Part shown: positions 7,490-17,544 of the stretch, piece by piece
Layout: each line of letters opens with the position of its first letter
Numbering within the stretch: position 1 is the stretch's first letter
From: Haliscomenobacter sp.
GTDB taxonomy: Bacteria; Bacteroidota; Bacteroidia; Chitinophagales; Saprospiraceae
Reading direction: 5' to 3'
Length of the DNA: 29,293 bases
Assembly (NCBI GenBank): GCA_016707205.1
Contig: JADJHZ010000023.1
Location: 1-29,293, forward strand
Program-made: the position numbers and the translations under genes
The notes under the pieces: model-generated
Told to the model about the DNA's origin: nothing
Seen by the model: only the letters and a program-made list of their open reading frames with translations
Databases searched by the model: none

Positions 7490-10400
7490 ATGAAGCGACG
7501 TGTACCTGCATGGCTATTCAATGCCCATTCTTCCTTTAAGGAAAATTGCTGCTCCAAGGTTTTTGGAAGGCAATTTTTCATGATGGCAAAGCAGGCTGGG
7601 AAACTTCCATTTTCCCTGCTCTTTTTTGTCCTCTTGCTTTCCTCCTTTAATCCTGTTTCGCTTGTTGCACAAGCAACCTGTGAAACGAGGTTTAACTTCA
7701 TGGAAGGACAAGCTCAGTCCTTTACCGTTCCGAATGGCGTAACCTCAGTGACCATCAGAGCCGTGGGTGGCGATGGGTTTTATGGAGGATTTGGAGCTTC
7801 CATGAAGGGGGATTTTGCTGTTTCCGCCGGCAACGTACTTACGGTCGTCGTAGGCGGACAGGGAAAATTTAATTTAGGCGCTACTAGCGGCGGCGGTGGT
7901 TCGGGCGTCCTGTTGGCCGGCACGCCCCTGATCGTAGCCGGCGGTGGCGGCGGGGGACCTTCCTTTCTAGTTCAACCAGACCATCCTCTTAAGAACGCCT
8001 CCCTTACTATTGATGGGTATGCAGGACAAAACCCTGTCACTGGCGCTAGCGATCCAACCCCGGGTGGGGTAGCGGGAACGGCCGGCGGCAATGGGGGGGA
8101 TTATATTTATTATAGTGCCGGTGGCGGCGTTGGCAACCTTGCAGCGGGATCCACCAATCGCGGCGGAAAAGGCTGGTTAGATAATCCGGCGGGATCATTT
8201 GGTTTGGCGGGCATCGGCACTCAATTTCCAGCGAATGTTGCCGCCCCCACGTGGGGACTTGGCGGTGGCGGCGGCACGTCAACTACGAATAATGCCTTCG
8301 GCGGCGGCGGCGGCGGCGGGTACTCCGGCGGCGGCGGCGGCGGCTTTTTTGGTTTTGGCGGCGGCGGCGGCTCGTATAACAACGGGACCAACCCGGAGAA
8401 TATGATCATGACAGAGCGAGGGGATGGTTATGTGATCATCACCTACAACGGAACTTGTGGAGATCAAGAGCCAGACTGCACCGTCAACGCCGGCGACCTT
8501 TCTGGGCCTGACGGACCGGTTTGCGCAGGCACCAATCTACAGCTTTCTCACACCGATGATATCGTGGAAGGGAATAGTGGTAATGGACTTGTGGTGTATA
8601 AAAACGGGAGTGCTTTAACTCCTCAATACATATTTAGTATTTACGACATAGATGTCGTTGAGGCTGCCATCGAGGCTGCTGGCCCTGGGGAGTATTGCAT
8701 ATTTGCTCTTGGTGCTAATTTTACGCAAGCGAATCTGAATCTGGGAATTTCCTGTATAACTCAAAACCTGACGTTTGCACTTTCTAGTCTGCAAACGGAC
8801 TTACAGGCCTGTTTGGACGCAATGGACCAAAACAATGTTTGCGTTGACTGGGATAAGTTTTGCTTGGTGGTAAGTGAAAACCCGGTGAGCGCTATCGAAC
8901 TGACCGAAGATGCCGAATCTTCCTGCGAAGGAGATGGTTCGGAGATCAAAGTGAATATTAGTGCTACGGGTGGATCAGGGCCTTATCGGTTTGAGATTTC
9001 GGAGGCATCAGAAGGACTTTGCAATCAAATGGGCCCTATTAGCAGCATTCGATTTGTTGTCGACGCCGACGGCGTCCTTGACCCTATTGATTTCACGGGT
9101 AAACCTGCTGGGGTATATACGGTAACCGTCCGGAGCGTGACGGACAACTGGGTGGAAGGCAATCCAGGCAGTGGCGGATGCGTTGATGATACCGACCGTT
9201 CGGTGACCTTCACGATCCATGAGAAGCCGAAGTTCAGGCAGGGAGGATTAGATTATTCGGTATACACCTGCACGGAAGTATCATTGAAATTGTCGGATAA
9301 TTTAGAAGCATCCTTTACTTGCGATGAGATCACGAAGTGGAGCTGGGTCACGACAGGCAACCCGAATGTAACGGGTTACCCGACAAGCAGCGGCGAATTT
9401 TCATCTCCCTTCCTCAACTTAACGCCGACCAACAATTCCAGTGTACCCCAGGTACTGGTGTATACGGTGACGGCAGAAACAGAATACGGCTGTAAGAATA
9501 CGTTTGAAGTGGAGATCACCGTCCGTCCGAAGGAAAAATTCGACTGCGTGGGTTGCGGCAGCAAGATCAATGTAACGCTGGACGGATCTACGTGCAGCGC
9601 AGAAATCACCCTGGACCAGGTACTGCTGAACGTGGCGGCATGCGCAGCGGCAAAAGATATCCCTGCGAGCCTGATCTACGAAGCGCTGGAAGTGGTGGTG
9701 GACGACGGGGTTGGCGCCGACAACATCGTGACCTGCCCTGGGCAGCACAAGTACGTGGTACGGCTTAAGCCGGGCTACGAGAACTGCCTGATCTGGCAAC
9801 CTTGCTGGGGCGTGGTAAACGCCGAAGACAAATCGGCGCCTTTGTACACGAGCTGGATCGGGAAGTGCAACGTGGGCACGCTGGCAGTCCCAGGCCAGAC
9901 GGAGCTGCTCAATGGACAATTTACGAACTCCACGGCGGCCTTCCTGTGCCTGAACGCGGAGGAGCTGTTCAATAAAGAAAATACGTGGAAAGAGGCAACC
10001 AGCGTGCTGTTTGCGGGCCGTCCGGTGTTTGTGGATGCGTGCCATAACAACTATTGCAAATGCTTCACGACGCTGAAAGCGACGGATCAGTTGACGTACT
10101 TCACGTGCGAACAGATCGGGTCAACGTATCCGGGGGTTCCTTCGGGCTACGAGGCATGGGCGCGCATCAAGCGGACGTTCACCGCGACGGATTGCTACGG
10201 CAACTTCGTTCAGGGCTATCAGTACATCTATCTGGTACGTCCGCAGCCCAATACGTTTGCCAATCAGCTTCTGCAAAGCCTGAAGGATCAAGTAGCTGCA
10301 GCTAAATGTGCTGGTATCGTTGAGGATTTCGATGCGCCTAAAGACAACTGCTGCGGCGAGGTAGACTACGAACTGGATCTGGCGTGCCTGGTAGGTGGCG

Positions 10401-13400
10401 ACAAGTGCTTGGCGCCTTCTGCGGAAGAGATGCTGCGTCTGTTCAAGACCAAACTGAGAGTAAACAATCCGCTGGATTGCTACACTACTGCTGACTACAA
10501 GTATTCTTATGCCTTCTTCCAGGATGGCGTTACGGACGCGAACACCAAGCTTCTGGGCTGCAACTACAGCTTCGACGCGAAGGTGGTTAACGTCTTCCCG
10601 GTATGTAATGGCGGCAAGAAAGTACTGGTTAAACTGTCGTACTTCGACTGGTGCAATCCGCAAGAAGAGCACGGTTTGGAGAACTGCACGTATGTGCTGC
10701 TGAAGTGGTACGACGATGTAGCCCACCTTTACCGATGTGCGCAAAGTGAAATATGAGGAGCCGGGAGCGGATGTGCCAGGACGATTTTGAGATGGCGTCA
10801 AACGTACCGGTATCGTTGATCTCGACGGGCGCGATGGACTGCACCGCGGCGGTGTTTACCGACCGGCAGGGCTTTTTGGAATACCTGGGCTGGGAGATCA
10901 AAGACAATTGCGATCCGAACCCGAGCGTGAGCGTGCTCAAGATGGAGCGCTGGGGGGCTGGAATATGCCTATGGGATCCCGTTGACAACGGATTCGTGCT
11001 GGCACGAAGAGACCTATCAGGTGATGGTGGTGGGTGGCCGTCCGGTGGTAACGGGCCTGGCGCCTGGTTTGTACCGCTTTACGGTAGAAGCGTTTGACCA
11101 CTGCTACAATAAAGACGCCAAAGCGCTTTACTTCCGGGTGGTCGACAAGATTGCTCCGGTAATGAAGTGCGACGATCAGCTGAACATCACGCTGTCCAAC
11201 TCTCAGGGGCGGGCTACGGCCAGCAATACCCAACCCAGGGCTATAACTACTACGGCTACGCCCGGGTGAATGCCAAGGACGTAGACGAAGGCAGCTGGGA
11301 CAACTGCGCGATGGACCGGATCAAACTGCGCCGTTCGTACAACGCTACTTGCGAGGCAGATTTCGTTGCCAAAGGCTACGACTGGGATAAGAACGGCAAG
11401 ATTGAAGCTGGTATTGACGGCTGGGACGAAAACGGCGACGGCACGCTGCAAGGCCACGAGAAATTCGTATCGGTAACGCGCAATGGCGTAGCGACGATCA
11501 TGACTCCATGGCTGGATTATGCCGAGTTCTTCTGCTGCGACTTAGGGAACAAAGTAGTGGTTGAACTGGGTGGCTGGGACAAGGCTGGCAACTTCAACTA
11601 CTGCTGGAGCGAGCAGCTGATCGAAGACAAAGTGCTTCCTACGTACATCCTTCCATGGCCTGTAACGATCAAGTGCACCGACCGCGCGTATGTGGAAGGT
11701 CTGATCGCTGCAGCTGGCAACACCGCTGGCTGGGACGTAACGAGCACGGAATACAAGAACTTTGTAGAGAAAGTGCTGACCGATAAGGGTGGCGCTCAGA
11801 ACGTTCTGGTTACGATGAGCGGCAACGATTGCAAGAATACGGTGGTTATTGCAAAAGTAACGACCGATCTGCACTGCGAAGCAGGCACGGTAACGGTGAG
11901 CTACTCCTACACCAAGACGACGAGCAAGGGCACGGTAACGAGCACGATCGGTACGGTCGTGATCACGGTACAACCGGTACACGAGTACAATATCCTATTC
12001 CCTGCGGACTTGACGGGCGACTGTGCCAACATTCGCGACACGGCGAACGTGATCGACGGCGGCGAGTTGTCTTGCTTCCGTACGTTTACGGTGATCAACT
12101 GGTGCCAGTACGACGAGCGTTGCGGCGAGCCGATGCAGTGGGCAGTGGTTGTACCGCGCGACCCGAACAACAATGGCACCAACTGGAACGATGGCGGTGG
12201 CGTCAACGTGCTGGTACGCGATACCGATATGGACCGCAACGAAGAGGTTTACTACGAAGATGAGGATGGCAACGTAGCCTACCCGAACGACGCAGTGAAC
12301 TGGGCAAACAAAGGCCCTAAGACGGTAAGCAGCGATGACAAGAAATCGTACGACGACCGGGGGGAATCCTATCCGCAAACGTGCGAATACGCCAGCTACG
12401 GCAACAACGGCAACGAGCGCTTTGCGTTCATGTTCACGCAGTACATCTTCGTACACGACAAGGTACGTCCAGTGGTGCTTGATCCGACTCCGTTCACGTT
12501 CTATCAGAACAAGAACAACTGCAACACGAGCCTGAATATCACGTTTGCTGCTCAAGATCTGTGTTCCACGAACACGGAAGTACAGCAAGTACCTGCGGTA
12601 GCGGGCAACCTGGCGATCGAGCGCGTGAAGCTGAATGGCGCTGAACTGCCTTCCTACCTGACGGTGACTCCTTCGCATGCACTCAACGGCGACAACAAGG
12701 GCACGAACGCTTGGGTAGTAACGGGTAAGGGCGATGCCAGCCAGCTTCCGATCGGCAACCACAAACTGACGGTGATTGTACGCGACGATTGCGGCAATTT
12801 GTCGCTGGCCAAAGACATTCCATTCACGATTGCCGACACGAACGGCATTGCACCGATTTGCTACCATGGCTTGAGCACGGATTTGATGAAAGATCCGGAT
12901 ACGGGCGAAGGCATGATGGCGATCTGGGCTACGGACTTCAAAGCAAGCGAGGTAGCCGATTGCAACGCCAAGACGGTTGGCACAAAGGAGAACATTCCTG
13001 ATGCGCAGTACTATGTGGTTAAGGATGTCAACGGAGACGGACTGTGGACGCAGGCCGATGGGCTGAACGCAGACGGTATCCCGACCAATCCGCAAACGTC
13101 GGTGACGTTCACGTGCGAGGATGCGAAGCTGACGCAGGTTGGGGTGCGGTTGTACACCAAAGACGCGCTGGGCAACTGGGCATGGTGCGAGACGTACGCC
13201 GTGATTACGGATGCGCGCAAGGTATGTCCTACGGCGGCCGCATCGGCAGCAATAGCCGGAGCGATTGCTACGGAAAGCAAAGAGAGCGTGGAAGGGGTAG
13301 AAGTGGCGCTGTCGGGCCACAGCTCGGTGACGAAGATGACGGGCCGGGACGGGGAGTTTGGGTTTAGCGGAGTGACGCTGGGGTACGATTACTCGGTGAC

Positions 13401-14463
13401 GCCGCACCTGGACAAGAACCCGCTCAACGGGGTATCGACCTTCGACCTGGTGCTGATCACCAAACATATCCTAGGCGTACAGCCACTGAACAGCCCGTAC
13501 AAACTCATTGCTGCGGATGTGAACAACTCGCGCTCGGTAACGACGCTGGACCTGATCCAGCTGCGCAAACTGATTCTGGGTATCGATACGAAGTATGCGA
13601 ACAACACGAGCTGGCGTTTTGTGGACCGGACGTTCAAGTTTGCCGACGCATCGAACCCATGGAAGACGCAGTTCCCGGAAGTGGCGAACCTGAACGACCT
13701 GGCTGCAGACGCGAAAGCGGACTTCGTAGCGGTGAAAGTGGGCGACGTGAACGGCAACGCGGTAGCGAACAGCATCGTGCGCACGGCCGGGGTGTTTGAA
13801 CTCAAAGCCGAAGACCAGCCGCTGAAAGCTGGGAATGAATACCGCATCCCCTTCACAGGCAATGTAAGCCCAATCGAAGGCTATCAGTTTACGCTGGGCC
13901 TTGATCCAAACAAAGTGGAACTGGTGGATATGGAATACGGCGTAGCGAAGGCGGAGCACTTCGGCATCTTCGCAAAAGAAGGCATGATCACGACGAGTTG
14001 GAATGAGGCGCAAGGCGCAGGGCGCCAGGCGCAAGGCGAGCCGCTCTTTACCCTGGTGGTGAAAGCCAAAGCGGATGTGGCGAGCCTGAGCGAGGTGCTG
14101 AACATCAACAGCCGGATCACGGCAGCGGAAGCCTACCGTCAGGGAGGCGACTACCTGAGCGTATCGCTCGCCTTAACGCCTCAACGCCTTAACGCCTCAA
14201 CGCTTTTCGCCTTGGAACAAAACACCCCGAACCCGTTCTCCGGCGAGACGGTGATCGGCTTCACCCTGCCAGCAGCAGGGGAAGCAACGCTGACGATCCA
14301 GGACGTAACGGGCCGCACGCTGCGGGTAGTAAAAGGTCAGTTTGCGCAAGGGGACAACCAGGTGACGGTGAAAGCCAGCGAGCTGAATGCAACCGGTGTG
14401 CTGAGTTACACCCTGAAAGCGGGGGAATATTTGGCGACGAAGAAGATGATAGTGCTGGAGTGA
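7490..14463 (+). CDS. Giant secreted adhesin-like protein with T9SS sorting domain, split by four frameshifts
   Basis: Long frames at 7466-10756 and 11167-14463 join through 10728-10770, 10771-10956 and 10958-11210 into about 2320 residues. A TTG at 7466 and ATGs at 7490 and 7580 are possible starts; the signal peptide (LPFSLLFFVLLLSSFNPVSL) follows 7580. Visible parts, in order: a glycine-rich domain (7690-8450), an SprB-like repeat (about 8890-9220, ATGGSGPYRFEIS), a PKD-like repeat (9230-9520), and Cys-rich modules. Ca-binding-like loops follow near 11380-11445 (DWDKNGK, DENGDG), then a carboxypeptidase-regulatory-like domain (13237-13400), a dockerin-like pair (13416-13600), and a cohesin-like domain (13790-14165). 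The T9SS type A sorting domain starts at about 14214 (NTPNPF) and ends in MIVLE. It is probably a cell-surface or secreted protein for attachment. Two short tandem repeats lie in frame. Codon use is continuous across the frameshifts, one of them in a G6 run, so sequencing error is more likely than decay. Confidence 0.88.
14006..14039 (+). repeat. AGGCGCA-type tandem repeat inside the cohesin-like domain
   Basis: The units AGGCGCA, AGGCGCAG, GGCGCC, AGGCGCA, AGGCGAG run in frame and encode EAQGAGRQAQGEP. The low-complexity stretch sits in a loop between recognisable cohesin-like strands (ITTSWN before, PLFTLVVKA after). Confidence 0.75.
14172..14203 (-). repeat. Intragenic copy of the 8-bp GGCGTTAG-type repeat
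   Basis: Four exact-length units, CTTAACGC, CTCAACGC, CTTAACGC, CTCAACGC, are the reverse complement of the repeat found at 3513-3550. They are read in frame as LTPQRLNAST, in the linker between the cohesin-like domain and the T9SS sorting domain. Confidence 0.9.
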
Positions 14464-14467
14464 TGTA

Positions 14468-14517
14468 GGGATTAGGGAGCAGGGAGCAGGGATTAGGGAG
14501 CAGGGAGCAGGGATTGG
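14468..14517 (+). repeat. 21-bp tandem repeat, two units plus a partial third
   Basis: The unit is GGGATTAGGGAGCAGGGAGCA at 14468-14488 (21 bases; core GATTAGGGAGCAGGGAGC), repeated exactly at 14489-14509, with GGGATT at 14510. It starts five bases after the adhesin stop codon. Confidence 0.9.
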
Positions 14518-14586
14518 CGACAGGCTTTAAAATCCTATAAATACCCAAATAATTAATTCACCATCAACTAGTTAAGCACTATCCAC

Positions 14587-14631
14587 TAATCCCTGCTCCC
14601 TTATTCCTGCTCCCTGCTCCCTAACCACTAA
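14587..14631 (-). repeat. Inverted partner of the 21-bp repeat
   Basis: TAATCCCTGCTCCC, TTATTCCTGCTCCC, TGCTCCCTAACC is the reverse complement of the repeat at 14468-14517, about 70 bases away. RNA from either strand could fold into a long imperfect stem. Confidence 0.85.
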
Positions 14632-14634
14632 CCA

Positions 14635-14674
14635 GCCAAAAACGGGGTTATGGACCAAGTCCATAACCCCGTTT
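14635..14674 (-). terminator. Rho-independent terminator of the MbnP/peroxidase unit
   Basis: A perfect 16-bp inverted repeat, AAACGGGGTTATGGAC (14640-14655) with loop CAA and its complement (14659-14674). Read on the minus strand the stem is followed by a T-run (CGTTTTTGG), as in an intrinsic terminator. It lies about 190 bases past the peroxidase stop. On the plus strand no T-run follows. Confidence 0.75.
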
Positions 14675-14863
14675 GGTTTATGGGGATTCGAGGCAGTTTC
14701 CTGGGTTTTACGCCGGTCAGGGGACCGGCGGATAGTTCCGCTGGGAATCTGGGGATTCCAGCGAACAGAGATGGGTGGCAAAATACGATGCGGCAATCTG
14801 AAGATTTCCGAAGCTGTGGTCTGAAGACTACAGCGAACAGGAAGATAACACTTTCTCCAAAAC

Positions 14864-15926
14864 CTACACGCCATACCGTCCGTCTGCGGACAACGACGCC
14901 TTTCCTTGAGGCGGTTTCCAAAACCTGGGATCCAACAAAAACGCGTAGTCGGTAAGGGTGTTTTAGAAAGGCGATGAGCTGACGCTTTTCCTGAGAAGTC
15001 AAAGGGAATGCCAAGCTGTCCCTTGCCCCCGCTCAATTCCCGGGCCAGGGTAGGGGAGGATTTGACTCCGGCAGCGTAGTGGTCCAGCACGTTTTCCAGG
15101 GTTTTAAACCGGCCGTCGTGCATATAGGGTGCGGTGGGCTACATTGCGCAAGCTGGGTACTTTTGAATTTGCCCAGGTCGGCATCGCTTTCGGTGATCCG
15201 GGCGCGGCCCGGTCGGGAAATACGGTGTCAAGACCGTTATTGGCATAGTCCTGATTGGTGAACAGCGCGCCACTATGGCAAGTAGCGCATTTGGCCTTGA
15301 ACAGATCAAGCCCCTGGCGCTCTTCCTCCGTCAGGCTTCCTTTGCCCAGCTGGTACCTGATCGTAGGCGGAACTGGCGGAAACCAGCATGGCCTGGTATT
15401 GGAAAGGGCATACAAGAGATAGGGCGTCGTTATGGTGTCGAGTTCCGGGAAGGCTTTTTTGAACAACCCCGGATAGGAACCGTGCCGGTTGAGTTTGCGA
15501 AGAACGGCTTCCAGGGTTTCGTCCATTTCCAGCGGATTTTCGATGGCGTTTGGGGGAGCGAAATCCAGGTGAATCACCCGCCGTCCCACATGAATTCTTT
15601 CATGAACGCCATATTGGCAATAGAAGGCGCGTTGCGCGTTCCTTGCTCTTTCATTCACGCCAGCTGAGTGCGTGCTGCGGATCGGTGAATGCAGTTCCTT
15701 TGGCATGGCAGTTGGAGCAGGCCACCGACTGGTCCGGGGAGCAACGGGTCGTTGAATAGCATTTTCCCAGCTCTACGCCTTCTTTGGTAATGGGGGTTCT
15801 TATGGAACGTATAGGTTGGCTCCGATTGGGGTGGTTTTTCAAACCGGTAGGTGTTGATTTCGCATCTTCCTTTGTGCAGGCAGCTAAAGCAAAAAAACGC
15901 CCCTGAGATGATCCAGCTTTTTTCAT
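14864..15926 (-). CDS. Di-haem cytochrome c peroxidase (CCP/MbnH-like), frameshifted
   Basis: Minus-strand frames join into a ~350-residue protein. The start at 15926 gives a probable lipoprotein signal (in mixed frames MKKSWIISGAFFALAACTK). The first haem site is CSNCH (15705-15719), preceded by GKMLFNDPLL. The second is CATCH (15275-15289), followed by SGALFTNQDYANNGLD. KVPSLRNV and HDGRFKTLENVLDHY are the usual C-terminal motifs, and the frame ending ADGRYGV stops at 14864. The family reduces peroxide in the periplasm or, in the MbnH branch, oxidises a tryptophan of MbnP to kynurenine. The gene lies 65 bases after an MbnP-family gene, which favours the second role, though sequence alone does not prove it. 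At least five indels break the frame, with residues conserved across them. Confidence 0.85.
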
Positions 15927-15991
15927 TTGTAATACCTTTAAGGGCGCCTCCTCTATGAGGAGACGCCGGTAATTTAAGGCACAAGTAATTC

Positions 15992-16834
15992 TTATTGATG
16001 CACGTGGTCGAAGGCGAATGCAGCAGGGATGTTATTCGCCACATCGACGCCGTCGGCGGCTTATGCACGTTGTGGTTGCCCGTAAAGTCGATCGTTTTGG
16101 TTCCTTTAAAGAGCTTGAGCATGTCAAACACCATGTGGACTTCGGGATTGCGGTCTTTGTCCACCTTGACGTTGGTGTCGAAGGTGAAGCTCAAACGCTT
16201 GTTGTTGTAGATAAAGGTGCCAGGTTGGTTTTCCAGCCGCCCACGTGATAAACGATGCCGTTAGCGCTCCGGCGGCCAGGGATCGATCCGGTAATCCCGC
16301 TGTTGGAAACCGGGGATTGCCCTTCAAATTTCACCGCGATATACCCTGAAATTCCAGTTCCAGAACATCTTGTTCGTCGCCGGGTCGAGCATTCCGCCGG
16401 CAGCGCCGTCGACGACCCCAGTGGAATCCACGCCCACGGTAAAGGTCAGTTTGTTGTATTCGCCGGCAGGAACATCGTTCAGCGTGACGTACTGAGAAGC
16501 CGATTTGCTCTCGTCGATGAGGTAATACCCTTTGGAACCGGCAGCGCTGACGGATACTTCGTCTTTAAAATATTCTCCGTTCGGGCCGGTGAGTTCGATG
16601 GCTGAAATGAAATACCTGAGCAGCGTAACATTAAACGTTTGGCTCATTCCATTGGTGTAAGTATAGGTAGTGCTACCTGCTGTAGCCATGGAAAGCTGGG
16701 TCTGGGTCCCGTTGACGATCGCCACGTTGTCGAAGTTAATGTCGATGGTTCCGGGTTCTTGATTCCGATTCTTTTTCGCAGGAAGCGAAACCGAAAGCGA
16801 GGAAAGCGAGCAGGAAAAAAAGCTTGTTTTTCAT
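15992..16834 (-). CDS. MbnP-family copper-associated lipoprotein, frameshifted
   Basis: The N-terminus MKNKLFFLLAFLAFGFASC is a lipoprotein signal with lipobox FASC (Cys19). After a one-base shift the sequence reads EPGTIDINFDNVAIVNG, then LLRYFISAIELTGPNGEYF, VPAGEYNKLTFTVGVDS, GGMLDPATNKMFWNWNSGY, VEVHMVFDMLKLFKG-like sequence, and ends VANNIPAAFAFDHVHQ before TAA. GEYxxLTFxVGVD, MFWxWNSGY and the terminal HVHQ are typical of the MbnP family (about 260-280 residues; here 843 bp). In methanobactin operons MbnP binds copper after its MbnH partner turns a Trp into kynurenine; the two Trp in MFWNWN are candidates. The protein should be anchored in the envelope. It begins 20 bases after the upstream gene and is followed by the peroxidase. 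At least three indels are present. Confidence 0.85.
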
Positions 16835-16854
16835 ATGATCAAACATTTTGGGTG

Positions 16855-17490
16855 TTAAAAATTCGTGCAAATTGAAGGGAAAACGGCCCTTGGCCTTTAC
16901 CTCGTCGTTGGAATACTGTTGTTTAATGGGGTTAAAAAACTGCCTCCGAAGAGCCAATTCCCAACCTGGAGGTTGCATCCCACGGCGGCAAACACGAGGC
17001 GCCGAGACCGGTGTTGAAGTTCTCGGGCAGGTTTTTGTTGAGCAGGTTTTCGTCGTAGGCGCCGGTGGGCGCTTTGACCCCTAACCCGGCTTCGACGTAA
17101 AGCGTGGCTTTTTTCCCCAGGGGTTTTTGGTCAAGCAACGCATAGCTCAACGAAAGGCGGGTGTCGCCAAATCCGCCCAGAGATTGGTTTTCTCCGGGGT
17201 GCCGCCGCACGTTCAGCCGGTAGGGCTGGTTGAGTTGTCCCTGAGCCGGGTAGCCAGGTGAAAACGAAATACCGTCTCCATCGTGCGGAAATAATCGCGG
17301 GCGCCGTGCGCGTGTTCCAATGCCGAGGAAAAGGCGTGTAGTGGTATTGGAGCCCCAGGGAGTTTTGGCGAAACGCCGCCATTAACCCGACTCCGGAACC
17401 CATAGCGCTGCATCCGCATGCATCGCAACCCACGCTTTTTTCAACTCCTGCTAAAAGAAACACGGCAAGCACAAGAAGTCTTCTTGCCAT
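16855..17490 (-). CDS. Secreted outer-membrane-like protein with N-terminal CDACGCS motif, frameshifted
   Basis: A signal peptide (MARRLLVLAVFLLAGVEKSV) is followed at once by GCDACGCSAMG (Cys22, Cys25, Cys27). Then comes LGLQYHYTPF and, in other frames, DYFRTMETVFRFHLATRLR, GFGDTRLSLSYALLDQ and LYVEAGLGVKAPTGAYDENL. Alternating hydrophobic strands with GLGVKAPTG resemble a transporter-type outer-membrane beta barrel. Proteins with a CDxCGC start after the signal peptide are known to me as uncharacterised neighbours of MbnP-type genes in Bacteroidota. The three cysteines at the mature N-terminus are a plausible metal site. The 3' end is unclear: a frame ending FPFNLHEF stops at about 16855 if one T is dropped. 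The length is shorter than I would expect for a full barrel, so a deletion is possible. Confidence 0.6.
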
Positions 17491-17544
17491 GTGGAAAAAA
17501 CAAACTTGTAAAAAAAGGAAGTTCGGATAAGCTACAGAGCGCGC

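Larger units (their letters stand above)
14464..14863. other. Convergent intergenic region packed with inverted repeats
   Basis: This 400-base region lies between the adhesin stop and the 3' end of the peroxidase gene on the other strand. It holds a 21-bp tandem repeat, its inverted counterpart, a perfect 16-bp hairpin and a set of imperfect palindromes (14740-14765; 14813-14834, GCTGTGGTCT-GA-AGACTACAGC). I see no gene in it. Confidence 0.75.

Noticed and set aside
8221..8409. Proline-rich minus-strand frame
   Set aside because: Poly-Pro is simply the antisense of the GGC glycine codons in the adhesin glycine-rich domain.
11995..13467. 490-codon open frame on the minus strand
   Set aside because: It lies wholly opposite the adhesin gene, is rich in Arg/His/Val as expected from an antisense frame of this codon usage, and has no recognisable domain.
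14468..14631. CRISPR-like array
   Set aside because: The units are contiguous without spacers and inverted relative to each other, and no cas gene is nearby.
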